Assembly (NCBI GenBank): GCA_003282965.1
Contig: QBYF01000007.1
Span: forward strand, 1 to 50,806
DNA length: 50,806 nucleotides
Reading direction: 5' to 3'
Origin: Pelagibacteraceae bacterium AG-325-E13
GTDB taxonomy: Bacteria > Pseudomonadota > Alphaproteobacteria > Pelagibacterales > Pelagibacteraceae
A program made the translations under genes and the position numbers. Shown piece by piece: positions 1-9,217 of the stretch. The notes beneath the pieces are model-generated. The model made no database searches and was not told the DNA's origin. It saw only the letters and a program-made list of their open reading frames with translations. Each line of letters starts with the position of its first letter. Within the stretch, counting starts at the first letter, position 1.

Positions 1-579
1 AAACACCGATAATAGAAATTACAAAATACATCATAGAGGATTTCATAAAAATATTAACGATTGATGCAATGATTATTCCAAAAAGGCCCATCATTAAAAA
101 AGAGCCTAGTTTCGTTAAGTCTTTTTTAGTTGTGTACCCATAAATACTCATTGCTCCAAATGTTCCTGCAGTTATAAAGAAAACTCTAGTTATGCTCGCT
201 CCTGTATAAATTAAAAATATTGAAGAAAGAGAAGCTCCCATTAGGGCTGCGAAAACCCAAAAAGTCGTTTGAGCTTTTGCGGCAGACATTTTAGCAATTC
301 CAAAACTCATATAAAAAACTACAGCCAGCGGAGCTAACATTATTACCCATTTTAAACCTGAGCCATAAATAGTATTTCCAAAATTAGTTAGGCCTATAAT
401 TTGACCGCCTTCTGAAACTACAGCCATTTTGAAAAACGCTAGTGCAATTAATCCGGTTAGCAAAACTCCAGATGCCATATAATTGTAAACTTTTAACATG
501 TAGGCTCTTAAGCCTTGATCAATTATAGCTTCCGAAGCAGAAGATCTTACTGAAGTAGATTGTTTATTAAATTCCATAC
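1..579 (-). CDS. Bax inhibitor-1/YccA family membrane protein (C-terminus cut by window edge)
   Basis: The reading frame starts with ATG at 579 and stays open to the window edge, giving 193 residues without a stop. The N-terminus is short and hydrophilic, followed by the GLRAYMLKVYNYM segment typical of bacterial BI-1/YccA/YbhL proteins and then successive hydrophobic helices separated by short loops. The family consists of inner-membrane proteins with about seven helices, proposed as pH-sensitive ion leak proteins or partners of the FtsH protease. The physiological role in bacteria is poorly defined. The last part of the family fold lies outside the window. It is divergent from tas, with 75 bp between starts. 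Family assignment is confident; function is inferred from the family. Confidence 0.85.
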
Positions 580-654
580 AAACAATATATGAATTTTTAT
601 TAACTTTTCAATAGGCAATAATTGCTTTAAAAAAACCTTTAATATTACATTTTT

Positions 655-1692
655 ATGAAATTCAAAAAATTAGGAAATACAGACTTAGATGTAAGCTTAA
701 TATGCCTTGGAACTATGACTTGGGGTACTCAAAATTCTGAAAAAGAAGCTTTTGATCAAATGGATTATTCAATTGATCAAGGAGTTAATTTTTTTGACAC
801 CGCCGAACTTTATTCGGTCCCTCCAACGGCAGAGTCTTATGGAAAAACGGAGGCGATGATTGGAAATTGGTTTGAAAAGAGAAAAAATAGAAACAAGATT
901 ATCTTAGCTTCAAAAGTTGCTGGGCCTGGCTTAGATTGGATTAGAAATGGAAAAAAAAGTTATAATGAAAAAGATTTAGCTGAAGCAATAGATGGTAGTC
1001 TTAAAAGATTAAAAACGGATTATATAGATTTATATCAATTACATTGGCCAGAAAGGTCAACAAATACTTTTGGTAGAAGAGAATACACAATCAACAAAAA
1101 TGAGGGGGATTGGAACGAATTTGAAAATATTTTAGAAGCATTAAAAAAATTTATTAAAAGCGGAAAAATTAGACACATAGGTCTTTCTAATGAAACTCCA
1201 TATGGTCTATCAAAATATTTAGAATTATCTAAACATAAAAACCTACCAAGAATGGTCTCAGTACAAAATCCTTATAGTTTAGTAAATAGAACTTACGAAA
1301 TTGGGATGTCAGAAATTTCCATAAGAGAAAAATGTGGTTTACTAGTTTACTACCCTCTAGCTTCAGGAGCTCTATCAGGAAAATATAGAGATGGTCAAAT
1401 GCCAAAAAATGCTAGGATAACTTTGTTTAAAGGATGGGAAAGAATGATAAATCCATTAGCAATGAAAGCATACGACGAGTACTATAAGTTAGCTAAAGAA
1501 AATAATATTACTATGGTTCAGCTTGCTCAAGCTTTTGTTAATTCAAGACCTTTTGTAACAAGCAATATTATTGGAGCTACAACTATGGATCAACTTAAAG
1601 AAAATATTGGAAGTATAGATATCGAATTGTCTGAAGAAATATTAGAAAAGATCAATATTATACATAATAATAATCCAAATCCCGCTCCTTAA
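655..1692 (+). CDS. tas: NADP(H)-dependent aldo/keto reductase, Tas type
   Basis: The 345-residue product aligns from memory along its full length with E. coli Tas: LGTMTWGTQNSE near the start, AELYSVPP, SLKRLKTDYIDLYQLHWPERPT-like, GKIRHIGLSNET, QNPYSLVNR and a C-terminal IGATTMDQLKENI. The aldo/keto reductase tetrad is visible as D48, Y53, K87 and H130. Such enzymes reduce carbonyls with NADPH in the cytoplasm; the natural substrate of Tas is not settled. It starts 75 bp from the divergent BI-1 gene and is followed after 44 bp by the IalB-like gene on the same strand. A broader AKR annotation would be the only realistic alternative. Confidence 0.9.
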   Translation: MKFKKLGNTDLDVSLICLGTMTWGTQNSEKEAFDQMDYSIDQGVNFFDTAELYSVPPTAESYGKTEAMIGNWFEKRKNRNKIILASKVAGPGLDWIRNGKKSYNEKDLAEAIDGSLKRLKTDYIDLYQLHWPERSTNTFGRREYTINKNEGDWNEFENILEALKKFIKSGKIRHIGLSNETPYGLSKYLELSKHKNLPRMVSVQNPYSLVNRTYEIGMSEISIREKCGLLVYYPLASGALSGKYRDGQMPKNARITLFKGWERMINPLAMKAYDEYYKLAKENNITMVQLAQAFVNSRPFVTSNIIGATTMDQLKENIGSIDIELSEEILEKINIIHNNNPNPAP

Positions 1693-1736
1693 TTCAACCC
1701 ATTGAAATAGATGATTTTTAGTATAAAAATAAATCT

Positions 1737-2237
1737 ATGTTGTTTAAAAAAATTAGTATTTTAATCTTTCTTATATTATTTTCATTTAGTGCTACTGCTA
1801 ATGCTCCCAGATCGACTGGTAAATACAAAAATTGGGAGAGCTTTACTGTTCAAACTGATAAAGGAAAAATTTGTTTCGCGCAGACTATACCAACAAAAAG
1901 AGCGCCTGCATCAGTTAAAAGAGAGAAATCAAAATTATTTGTAACTTTCAGACCTTCTGAAAATATCAAAGATGAAGTTAGCTTAACAAGCGGGCATGAT
2001 TATAAATCCTCAACGGTTACAGCCAGTTCTGGAAAAAAAAGATATTCTTTTTTCTCTCAAAAAAGTTTTGCGTGGCTTCTTGATGATCAAGAAGAAAAAA
2101 ACTTTATTAAATTGATGAAAAGAGCAACTAATCTCATTATTAAAGCTAGAACTACTAAAGGCGCAGAGACGACTGATCATTATTCAATGATGGGATTTAC
2201 TAAAGCATACAACACCGCAAAAAAAACTTGCAGTTAA
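1737..2237 (+). CDS. Invasion-associated locus B (IalB) family periplasmic protein
   Basis: A 166-residue secreted protein: a lysine-start hydrophobic signal peptide of about 23 residues ending ATANA, then a small domain with YKNWESFTVQTDKGKICFA and a C-terminal cysteine. C46 and C165 could form a disulfide in the periplasm. The pattern of an aromatic-rich first strand, a KxC(F/Y)A motif, a central SxxSG-K-YSFF strand, the AWL segment and a TTDHYSMxGF strand matches alphaproteobacterial IalB-family proteins. The name comes from a Bartonella virulence locus, but free-living bacteria carry many members of unknown role. Its stop codon is directly followed by the argG ATG, so the two are very probably co-transcribed. 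Confidence 0.75.
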   Translation: MLFKKISILIFLILFSFSATANAPRSTGKYKNWESFTVQTDKGKICFAQTIPTKRAPASVKREKSKLFVTFRPSENIKDEVSLTSGHDYKSSTVTASSGKKRYSFFSQKSFAWLLDDQEEKNFIKLMKRATNLIIKARTTKGAETTDHYSMMGFTKAYNTAKKTCS

Positions 2238-3422
2238 ATGAAAAAAATTGTTTTAGCCTATTCGGGTGGGCTTGATACCTCAATAATTCTTAAGTGGCTT
2301 CAAGAGAACTATAAAGCAGAAGTTATTGCTTATACATCAGATATTGGTCAAGAAATGAATAAACAAAAAATTATCAGAAATGCAAAGAGATTAGGTGTTA
2401 AAAAAATCATTATAGAGGATCTTAAAAATATTTTTGTTAAAGACTATGTTTTTCCCATGATAAGAGCCCATGCAGTCTATGAGGGAGTTTATTTGTTAGG
2501 AACATCTATCGCAAGACCACTAATTGCAAAGAGACAAATAGCTATAGCAAAAAAATTTAATGCTTTTGGGGTTTCTCATGGAGCTACTGGTAAAGGAAAT
2601 GATCAAGTAAGATTTGAATTAGGATACGCTTTTTTTGGAGGAAAAAAAATTAAAGTTATAGCCCCATGGAGAGAATGGAAGTTACAATCTAGAACTGATT
2701 TGATTAATTATGCTAAAAAAAATAAAATACCTATTCCTAAAGATAAAAAAGGTGCTCCTCCTTTTTCAGTAGATGATAATATTTTTCATACCTCAACCGA
2801 AGGTAAAGTATTAGAAAATCCAAAGAATTCTCCCCCAGAATTTATATTTCAAAGAACAGTTTCACCAGAAAAAGCACCTAATAAAAAAACAAAAATTAAA
2901 ATTACTTTTAAAAATAGTGATCCAATAGCTATTAATGGAAAAAAGTTAAGCCCAGAGAAACTTCTTGAAAAATTAAATCTAATAGCAGGTAAAAATGGAA
3001 TTGGTAGAGTTGATTTAGTAGAAAATAGATTTATTGGTATTAAATCTAGAGGCGTTTATGAAACACCTGGAGGCACAGTTTTGTACGTGGCCCACAGAGC
3101 AATGGAGTCTGTCACTCTTGATAAGAAAACAGCTCACGACAAAGAAAGAGTAATGCCTGAATACGCTAAATTGGTTTACAATGGCTACTGGTTCTCAAAA
3201 AAGAGAGTTAATCTTCAAAAAATAATTGATAAAAAAAGAAATCAAGTTTCTGGAGATGTCGTCTTAAGTTTGTATAAAGGTAATATTGTCATAGTATCAA
3301 GAAGAACAAAAAATAAAGCTTACTCGATGAAGAAAGTATCATTCGAAGAGAATAAATCTTTTAATAAGTCTAAAGTCGAAAAATTTATAAAATATCATTC
3401 AAAACAGTTATATAAATCTTAA
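2238..3422 (+). CDS. argG: Argininosuccinate synthase
   Basis: ATP-dependent condensation of citrulline with aspartate to argininosuccinate, the penultimate step of arginine synthesis, in the cytoplasm. The 394-residue length is normal. The N-terminal PP-loop AYSGGLDTS (residues 7-15) binds ATP; further family segments are SHGATGKGNDQVRFE and IAPWREW in the middle and GRVDLVENRFIGIKSRGVYETPGG toward the C-terminus. The ATG follows the preceding stop with no gap, indicating translational coupling with the IalB-like gene. No argH is present in the window. Confidence 0.98.
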   Translation: MKKIVLAYSGGLDTSIILKWLQENYKAEVIAYTSDIGQEMNKQKIIRNAKRLGVKKIIIEDLKNIFVKDYVFPMIRAHAVYEGVYLLGTSIARPLIAKRQIAIAKKFNAFGVSHGATGKGNDQVRFELGYAFFGGKKIKVIAPWREWKLQSRTDLINYAKKNKIPIPKDKKGAPPFSVDDNIFHTSTEGKVLENPKNSPPEFIFQRTVSPEKAPNKKTKIKITFKNSDPIAINGKKLSPEKLLEKLNLIAGKNGIGRVDLVENRFIGIKSRGVYETPGGTVLYVAHRAMESVTLDKKTAHDKERVMPEYAKLVYNGYWFSKKRVNLQKIIDKKRNQVSGDVVLSLYKGNIVIVSRRTKNKAYSMKKVSFEENKSFNKSKVEKFIKYHSKQLYKS

Positions 3423-3443
3423 AATTCTGATATTAGTTACTTA

Positions 3444-3830
3444 ATGAACAACACGATTCGAAATATACAATTAACCGCTGTATTATTCGTTCTAATTTCT
3501 ACGATAATAGCATTTCTACTTGAAGTTAGCGAAATGTATGAAGAAAGAAATATCGATCTAGCTGATTTGCTTTTAATGTTCATTTATATAGAAGTGATTG
3601 GCCTAGTAAGATCATATTGGGAAACTAGATCTGTTAGGATTTCATATCCTTTGGTAATAGCTATAACTGCTTTAGCTAGATTTATAATATTACAAGATAA
3701 AGACAGTGACCCGACAAATTTAATTTATATTTCAACTGCAATTTTAATTGTCGCTATTGCCACGGTGATAATTAGATTTAGAAACAGTAAGTATTTAAAA
3801 ATAGATACTTCTAAAGCAAACGAGCTTTAA
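3444..3830 (+). CDS. PsiE-like phosphate-starvation-inducible family membrane protein
   Basis: A 128-residue protein with four hydrophobic segments (about residues 9-27, 40-56, 68-85, 92-110) and a short basic tail. The order of segments, the LADLLLMFIYIEVIGLVRSYW helix and the RFIIL motif resemble the PsiE family, inner-membrane proteins first named for phosphate-starvation induction in E. coli and of unknown biochemical function. It lies 21 bp after argG and its 3' end overlaps the 3' end of folD on the other strand by 20 bp. I did not recognise a PhoB box upstream, and it probably reads through from argG. Family call is moderately sure. Confidence 0.7.
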   Translation: MNNTIRNIQLTAVLFVLISTIIAFLLEVSEMYEERNIDLADLLLMFIYIEVIGLVRSYWETRSVRISYPLVIAITALARFIILQDKDSDPTNLIYISTAILIVAIATVIIRFRNSKYLKIDTSKANEL

Positions 3831-4653
3831 AACATTCTAAAGTATTTTTTAACAAGCAAGCTATTGTCATAGGTCCCACTCCTCCTGGAACTGGTGAGAT
3901 AGCTTTAACTTTATCTTTAACTTCCCCAAAACTAACATCGCCTACAATCTTATCTCCTTGCTTATTTATTCCAACATCTATAACGATAGAACCATCTTTT
4001 ACCCAATCTTTTTTTACTAAGTTGGCCACCCCAACTGCGGCGATCAAAATATCAGCTTTTGAACACTCTTCTTTTAAATTTTTTGTTTTTGAGTGAGCAA
4101 CTGTGACTGTACAATTTTCTTTTAACAAAAGTTGTGCCATTGGTTTTCCGTTAAGGTTTGACCGTCCAATAATAACTGCATGTTTTCCAGATAAATTTTT
4201 TTCTATTTTTTTTAGTAACAGAAGACATCCTAAAGGAGTACATGGAACAATTGCATCATAACCTGATGCTAAGTTTCCTACATTTATTGGGTTAAATCCA
4301 TCTACATCTTTTGATGGATCAATAGAATTAATAATTTTTTTCTTATCTATTTGATCTGGAAGAGGAAGTTGAACCAAAATACCAGAAACATTTTTATCTT
4401 TATTTAATTCTTTTATCTTCTTTAAAACTTCTTCTTCCTTAACATCATTTGAATATTTGATCACATTAGAATTGATACCGACTTCTTTTGAATTTTTTTC
4501 TTTATTTCTTACATAAATTAGACTTGGGGCAAACTCACCAATTAGTATCACTGTTAATCCTGGAACTTTATTAGTTTTACTTTTAATTGATATAATCTCT
4601 TTTTTTATCTCTTCTCGTAAAGCTGCTGCTTCTTTTTTTCCATCAATAATCAT
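3811..4653 (-). CDS. folD: Bifunctional methylenetetrahydrofolate dehydrogenase / methenyl-THF cyclohydrolase
   Basis: Interconverts 5,10-methylene-THF and 10-formyl-THF in the cytoplasm, feeding purine synthesis (PurH lies 13 kb away) and formyl-methionyl-tRNA. At 280 residues it has normal length. The YxxxK catalytic motif is Y47-K51; VQLPLPDQID and DVDGFNP follow, then the Rossmann segment GRSNLNGKPMA and the C-terminal PVPGGVGPMTIACLL. One detail: most homologs read VGxPxA after the Ser, here NGKPMA. It ends inside the 3' end of the PsiE-like gene and starts 2 bp after the YggT stop on the same strand, so it is the last gene of a minus-strand run. One-carbon metabolism is prominent in SAR11 generally. 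Confidence 0.97.
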   Translation of the reverse strand: MIIDGKKEAAALREEIKKEIISIKSKTNKVPGLTVILIGEFAPSLIYVRNKEKNSKEVGINSNVIKYSNDVKEEEVLKKIKELNKDKNVSGILVQLPLPDQIDKKKIINSIDPSKDVDGFNPINVGNLASGYDAIVPCTPLGCLLLLKKIEKNLSGKHAVIIGRSNLNGKPMAQLLLKENCTVTVAHSKTKNLKEECSKADILIAAVGVANLVKKDWVKDGSIVIDVGINKQGDKIVGDVSFGEVKDKVKAISPVPGGVGPMTIACLLKNTLECFKARLL

Positions 4654-4655
4654 AA

Positions 4656-4946
4656 TTAAAATAACGAAGGTGCAAACATCTCAAATACTAAATTTCTTAA
4701 AAACATGAGTCCTAAGATAAGTATAATTGGGGAAATATCAATTGAACCTAAATTAGGTAGATATCTTCGAATAAAATTAAGAGGGGGATCTGTCAATTTA
4801 TGAGAAACATCCAAAACAGAATAAACAAATCGATTACTTGTATTTAAAATATTAAACGCAACTAACCAGGTCATTACAACATTTATTATCAATATCCAGA
4901 TGTAAAGGTTAACAATGTTATCAAAAAGTATAAAAACTGATTTCAT
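4656..4946 (-). CDS. YggT family membrane protein
   Basis: A 96-residue protein with hydrophobic segments at both ends separated by the family loop VLDVSHKLTDPPLNFIRRYLP, which matches the YggT signature (partner D/P-P-x-x-x-I/L-R-R). YggT proteins are inner-membrane proteins linked by genetics to osmotic or ion stress and, in some lineages, to division or thylakoid organisation; no enzyme activity is known. Its start overlaps the stop of the MscS-type channel gene by one base (TAATG), suggesting coupling of two membrane proteins that may both serve turgor or ion balance. Confidence 0.85.
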   Translation of the reverse strand: MKSVFILFDNIVNLYIWILIINVVMTWLVAFNILNTSNRFVYSVLDVSHKLTDPPLNFIRRYLPNLGSIDISPIILILGLMFLRNLVFEMFAPSLF

Positions 4947-6037
4947 TATTTTTTCTCCACATAAACAGATGTACTTGGAAAAGCGAACGAAGCACCATTG
5001 CTTTCTACAATTTCTTTAATTTTAACAGCTAATCTTTCTTTCACTTTTAGCCATTCACTCCATTCGTTCGTGACTGTAAAACATCTTATATACATATCTA
5101 TTGAGCTATCAGAAAACTTATCTATTCGGACAGCGTGTTCTGTGTCTTCGCCAATTTTAAAATCTTTATTTGTAGATATAAATTTTTCGATCTGATCTCT
5201 TATATCTTTTAATTGTTGGATAGTGGAACTATACTGCAAAGTAATAATCCAGCTGATTCTCCAATTGGTTGTTTCTGTAATATTAACTACAGCATTTTCT
5301 GCAAAAGAAGCATTGGGTATGGTCGCAATAGACTTATCAAACTTTCTTATTACTGTGGATCTAAAGCCTATTCTCTCAACGATACCTTCGGTAATACCTT
5401 CTACAAATATCCAATCTCCAATTTTAAATCTTTTTTCTACCAATACCAAAATACCAGAAATTAAATTTTTAAATAAATCTTGAGCTCCTAGAGCAACAGC
5501 AACTCCAAATAATCCAAGTCCGGCAATTATAGGGGCAATTTTGATACCCCAAATATCAAGTGTAGCTGCAAAACCAAAAAAAATAATTAAAATTTTGTTT
5601 GCTTTAACAACCCAATTAAGTAAATCTTTAGATAATAATTCTTCTACCCTTTTAATCAAAAAAGTTATTGGTTCTACAATTTGATGGATTAACCAAAATA
5701 TTAAAATAGTAATTAAAGAACGATTTATATTGTCCACGAAGATAGACATTTTTCCCTCAAAATCCATGTAGGAAGTTGCCATGAATATACCAAGCACTAT
5801 TGGTAAAAATTTTACTGGACCGGCTGACGCCTCTACCAATGCATCGTCAAATTTATTTGATGTTTTAGCAACATAATTTTTTAATCTTTGAAGAATAAAT
5901 TTTGCAATTAGTCCTCGTAACAATAAAAAAAATAAGAAAATAATAATTGCCAATCCAATTTGTGTAAAATTAACACCAGAAATACCTTGTTGCCAAATTT
6001 CTACAAATAGATCTTTAAAATTGTCTAGTACATTCAT
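4946..6037 (-). CDS. MscS-type mechanosensitive ion channel
   Basis: A 363-residue inner-membrane channel expected to open on membrane tension and release ions under hypo-osmotic shock. Several N-terminal helices (about residues 24-42, 70-90, 105-125 and 148-165) precede the pore helix region GLGLFGVAVALGAQDLFKN, rich in Gly and Ala as in MscS TM3, followed by the beta domain (ILVEKRFKIGDWIFVEG, VERIGFRSTVIR, NASFAENAVVNIT) and a mixed C-terminal domain. The final VYVEKK is normal for the family. It sits 8 bp after hemD and is read in the same direction. Family certain; gating properties inferred. Confidence 0.93.
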   Translation of the reverse strand: MNVLDNFKDLFVEIWQQGISGVNFTQIGLAIIIFLFFLLLRGLIAKFILQRLKNYVAKTSNKFDDALVEASAGPVKFLPIVLGIFMATSYMDFEGKMSIFVDNINRSLITILIFWLIHQIVEPITFLIKRVEELLSKDLLNWVVKANKILIIFFGFAATLDIWGIKIAPIIAGLGLFGVAVALGAQDLFKNLISGILVLVEKRFKIGDWIFVEGITEGIVERIGFRSTVIRKFDKSIATIPNASFAENAVVNITETTNWRISWIITLQYSSTIQQLKDIRDQIEKFISTNKDFKIGEDTEHAVRIDKFSDSSIDMYIRCFTVTNEWSEWLKVKERLAVKIKEIVESNGASFAFPSTSVYVEKK

Positions 6038-6045
6038 TTTTTTTC

Positions 6046-6738
6046 CTATATTTTTAGAAGCTCTTCTCCTGGATTAAAAACTTCTACTTTTTTCCATCCG
6101 TCAGATTTAAATATTTTTGCCACTTTGTCGCTTATACACATAACTTTCGACTCTGTCATTAATGGATAAAGAGAATGATTTCTTGTTATTTCTATAAAAC
6201 TCTCTCCACTTCTTGATGAATAGACAAATATTATGTCAGGAGAATGATTTGCAATTATCTTTTTGTTTTGGTCGTTTAAATCTGTAATTTTTTCAGATTT
6301 ATAATTAATAATTTTAGCAATTTTTAACCCTTCCTTTTTAAGGTCAAGATCCAATTCATAAGAAACATTATCTCCACAAAAATAAGCTATATTTGATTTT
6401 TCGTTTATTTGGTTTGAACTAATGATTAAATTTTTTAATGCGTTAACTGTTCCACCTGCGGAAATAGTATTATTATAACCTGACATTCTTGCTATCTTTT
6501 CAGTAATAGCTCCCACACAAAAACATAACTTACTTTTATCTTGTTTTGCTACTTTCAAGTTTCGAATAGCATTTGTACTAGTAAAAATAAATGCATTATA
6601 TTTTTTTGCATCTATAGGTTCGATTTCAACTGGACAGATCTTTAAAGTTGGTATGTGGATTATTTTATGACCTAAAGAAAAAAGTTTTCCCATTAAATCT
6701 TCGGCATCAATAAGTGGTCTTGTAATTAAAATATTCAT
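6046..6738 (-). CDS. hemD: Uroporphyrinogen-III synthase
   Basis: Cyclises hydroxymethylbilane with inversion of ring D to uroporphyrinogen III in the cytoplasm. The family is poorly conserved; identification rests on the N-terminal ILITRPLIDAE start, the AFIFTSTNAIRN segment, FVYSSRSGESF in the second lobe, normal length (230 residues) and the position directly behind hemC, whose stop overlaps the hemD start by 4 bp (ATGA). It supplies the substrate for HemE, encoded 16 kb away in a second heme cluster. Confidence 0.92.
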   Translation of the reverse strand: MNILITRPLIDAEDLMGKLFSLGHKIIHIPTLKICPVEIEPIDAKKYNAFIFTSTNAIRNLKVAKQDKSKLCFCVGAITEKIARMSGYNNTISAGGTVNALKNLIISSNQINEKSNIAYFCGDNVSYELDLDLKKEGLKIAKIINYKSEKITDLNDQNKKIIANHSPDIIFVYSSRSGESFIEITRNHSLYPLMTESKVMCISDKVAKIFKSDGWKKVEVFNPGEELLKI

Positions 6739-7646
6739 CTTTTTTTAAATTTTTCTCCTGCCAAACTTAATAATTTTTCTCCTACTGCTTTTCCAATATT
6801 AGAAGCATCGGTGTGTTTACCTGTAAGCTCATAATCAAAATGAATATCACCAATATCTGAAAATAATTGGGCTTTAAGTTTTAAATTATCATTATGAATC
6901 TCAGCTAGCCCTCCTACAGCTGTTTCACAATTACCCCCTATAGTTTGTAGCATTTGTCTCTCTGCCTTGGCACAAAGACTGGTTTCATTATCATTTATCT
7001 TTTTAATAATATCTAAAATTAATTTATCCTCTTTCCTGCACTGAACAGCGATGATCCCTTGCCCAACAGCAGGTAAAATTTCGCTAGTTTCGAAAGTTAT
7101 ACTAATTTTATTTTCTAAGTTTAAACTTTTAACCCCTGCCGCAGCTAAAATGATTGCATCTAACTTATTTTCCTCCACTTTTTTAATTCTTGTGTCTATA
7201 TTTCCTCTCATATTGATAACAGAAATATTTTTATTTAATTTCTTTAATTGAAGTTCTCTTCTTCTGGAGCTCGAACCAATTATTAGTTCCTGATTTAATT
7301 CTTTTAAATTTTTAATTTTATTACTTATAAGAATGTCACGAGGATCATTTCTTTTTATGAAAGCTCCGATGGTTAAATCTTTATGCTCAATCGACTCCAT
7401 ATCTTTTAAAGAATGTACCGCAATATCTATTTCATTTTTTATTAAGTTTTCTTCTATTTCTTTACAAAATAAATTTTTTCCTCCTATCTCGGACAGTTTC
7501 TTATCTCCATGAATGTCCCCAGAAGTTTTTATAGTTTTAATATGAATATCTATACCTTTTGAGCTTTCTAGAATAAGTCTTTTAACTTTTGATACATAAG
7601 CAAGAGATAATTTGCTGCCTCTGGCTCCAATTATAATTTTTTTCAT
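6735..7646 (-). CDS. hemC: Hydroxymethylbilane synthase (porphobilinogen deaminase)
   Basis: Polymerises four porphobilinogen units to hydroxymethylbilane on a covalently bound dipyrromethane cofactor. Motifs are clear: GARGSKLSL at the N-terminus, HSLKDM at 78-83, the SSSRRR basic patch at 125-130 that binds the growing chain, RGNIDTR at 147-153, and the cofactor-bearing cysteine C240 in GGNCETAVGG. At 303 residues the length is normal. It is first in a minus-strand run hemC-hemD-mscS-yggT-folD and divergent from tsaD with 60 bp between starts, a common alphaproteobacterial arrangement. Confidence 0.97.
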   Translation of the reverse strand: MKKIIIGARGSKLSLAYVSKVKRLILESSKGIDIHIKTIKTSGDIHGDKKLSEIGGKNLFCKEIEENLIKNEIDIAVHSLKDMESIEHKDLTIGAFIKRNDPRDILISNKIKNLKELNQELIIGSSSRRRELQLKKLNKNISVINMRGNIDTRIKKVEENKLDAIILAAAGVKSLNLENKISITFETSEILPAVGQGIIAVQCRKEDKLILDIIKKINDNETSLCAKAERQMLQTIGGNCETAVGGLAEIHNDNLKLKAQLFSDIGDIHFDYELTGKHTDASNIGKAVGEKLLSLAGEKFKKR

Positions 7647-7706
7647 TATTAGTATATATATTTGATAGATGTATTTTATGCTATTCTAAAAAATTAAACA
7701 TTTATA

Positions 7707-8783
7707 ATGAAAGAAAAAATTACTTTTCTAGGAATTGAAACAAGCTGTGACGAAACAGCTGCTGCAGTTATTAGAGAAAATGAAAATGGAACTGCAGACA
7801 TATTGTCAAACGTGGTCTCAAGTCAAATAAATGAGCACAAGGAGTTTGGAGGTGTCGTACCTGAATTAGCTGCACGTGCGCATTTAGAAAATATAGATTA
7901 CATAATCAATAAATCTTTAAAAGATAGTGATATAACTTTAAATGAGATAGATGGTATAGCTGCTACTGCTGGGCCTGGTTTGATTGTTTGTTTAACTGTA
8001 GGACTAAATATTGGAAAATCCATTGCAGCTTTCGCTAATAAACCCTTTGTAGGTGTTAACCACTTAGAAGGTCATGCGCTAAGTCCTGGATTGGAAAATA
8101 AAATAGAATTTCCTTATTTACTTCTTTTAATTTCAGGGGGTCATACGCAATACCTTATTGTCAAAGATGTAAACGATTATGAACAACTCGGAACAACTAT
8201 AGATGATGCTTTAGGAGAGGCGTTTGATAAAACTGCGAAAATGTTGAATCTTGGATATCCAGGTGGACCAAATGTAGAAAAATTTTCAAAATTAGGTGAT
8301 AAAAATTATTTTAAATTACCTGAACCAATAATTAATAAGGCTGGATGCAACCTATCCTTTGCTGGTTTAAAAACTGCAGTATTGAGGGAATCAAAAAAAA
8401 TAAATGAAGAGGATCAACTAAGATACAATCTTGCTGCATCTTTTCAAAATACTATTAATAAAATTCTTTATAAAAAAACTGAAATTGCAATAAAAGATTT
8501 CAAAGATAAAACTCAAACAAAAAAAGTAAGACTAGTAGTAGCTGGTGGTGTAGCAGCAAATATATCGATAAGAGAAAATTTATCTAGTCTTGGAAAAAAA
8601 TTAAATTTTGAAACTATTTATCCCAATCTAAAATTTTGTGGAGATAATGCTGCAATGATCGCTTGGGCAGGCATCAAAAGATTCAAAAAAAAATTAACTA
8701 ATACTTTAAATATTTCTGCTAGATCTAGATGGCCGCTTGATGAAAATGCACCTTATATGAAAGGCCCTGGTTTAAAATTTTAA
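7707..8783 (+). CDS. tsaD: tRNA N6-adenosine threonylcarbamoyltransferase
   Basis: Transfers the threonylcarbamoyl group to A37 of ANN-decoding tRNAs, giving t6A, together with TsaB and TsaE (neither in this window). The ASKHA-fold protein has GIETSCDETA at 9-18, the metal-binding H119 and H123 in NHLEGH, LISGGHTQ at 141-148, DDALGEAFDK and a C-terminal GGVAANxxIR followed by PNLKFCGDNAAMIAWAG. The 358-residue length is normal. It is divergent from hemC, and its stop overlaps the EVE gene start by one base. Confidence 0.97.
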   Translation: MKEKITFLGIETSCDETAAAVIRENENGTADILSNVVSSQINEHKEFGGVVPELAARAHLENIDYIINKSLKDSDITLNEIDGIAATAGPGLIVCLTVGLNIGKSIAAFANKPFVGVNHLEGHALSPGLENKIEFPYLLLLISGGHTQYLIVKDVNDYEQLGTTIDDALGEAFDKTAKMLNLGYPGGPNVEKFSKLGDKNYFKLPEPIINKAGCNLSFAGLKTAVLRESKKINEEDQLRYNLAASFQNTINKILYKKTEIAIKDFKDKTQTKKVRLVVAGGVAANISIRENLSSLGKKLNFETIYPNLKFCGDNAAMIAWAGIKRFKKKLTNTLNISARSRWPLDENAPYMKGPGLKF

Positions 8784-9199
8784 TGAATTATTGGTTAATG
8801 AAATCCGAACCAGATGTTTGGTCTTTAGAACAACAAAAAAAAACTGGGACCAAAGGTGCTGCTTGGGATGGGGTCAGAAATTATCAAGCCAGAAATAATC
8901 TAAAAAAAATGAAAGTAGGAGATCTTTGTTTTTTTTATCATTCAAATATTGGTAAAGAAATTGTTGGTACCGTTAAGGTAATAAAAAAAGCTTTTATAGA
9001 TAAAACCGACAAAAAAAAGAGATTTGTGGCTGTTCAGGTTAGGTTCGTTGAAGAGTTTAAAATGCCAATTTCACTTGAAAAAATTAAAAAAACTAAGGCT
9101 ATTTCACATCTCCCTCTTATTAAACAAAGCAGATTATCTGTAATGCCTATAGACTATAAAAGCTGGAAAATTATATATAAGATGGGTAAGATCGAATAA
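8783..9199 (+). CDS. EVE domain protein (THYN1-like)
   Basis: A 138-residue single-domain protein starting MNYWLMKSEPDVWSLE and containing WDGVRNYQARNNLKKMKVGD, FYHSN and GTVKVIKKAFID, the classic order of an EVE domain. This is a PUA-like fold that in characterised cases binds modified bases in DNA or RNA through an aromatic pocket; a role for this member is not established. It runs on from tsaD (TAATG) and ends 18 bp before the acs start, consistent with one transcript tsaD-EVE-acs. Confidence 0.9.
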   Translation: MNYWLMKSEPDVWSLEQQKKTGTKGAAWDGVRNYQARNNLKKMKVGDLCFFYHSNIGKEIVGTVKVIKKAFIDKTDKKKRFVAVQVRFVEEFKMPISLEKIKKTKAISHLPLIKQSRLSVMPIDYKSWKIIYKMGKIE

Positions 9200-9217
9200 A
9201 TTTAATCGGGGGTCCCA

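Noticed and set aside
615-625. Short inverted repeat GCAAT-A-ATTGC upstream of tas
   Set aside because: Arms of only five bases with a one-base centre are common by chance in this composition.
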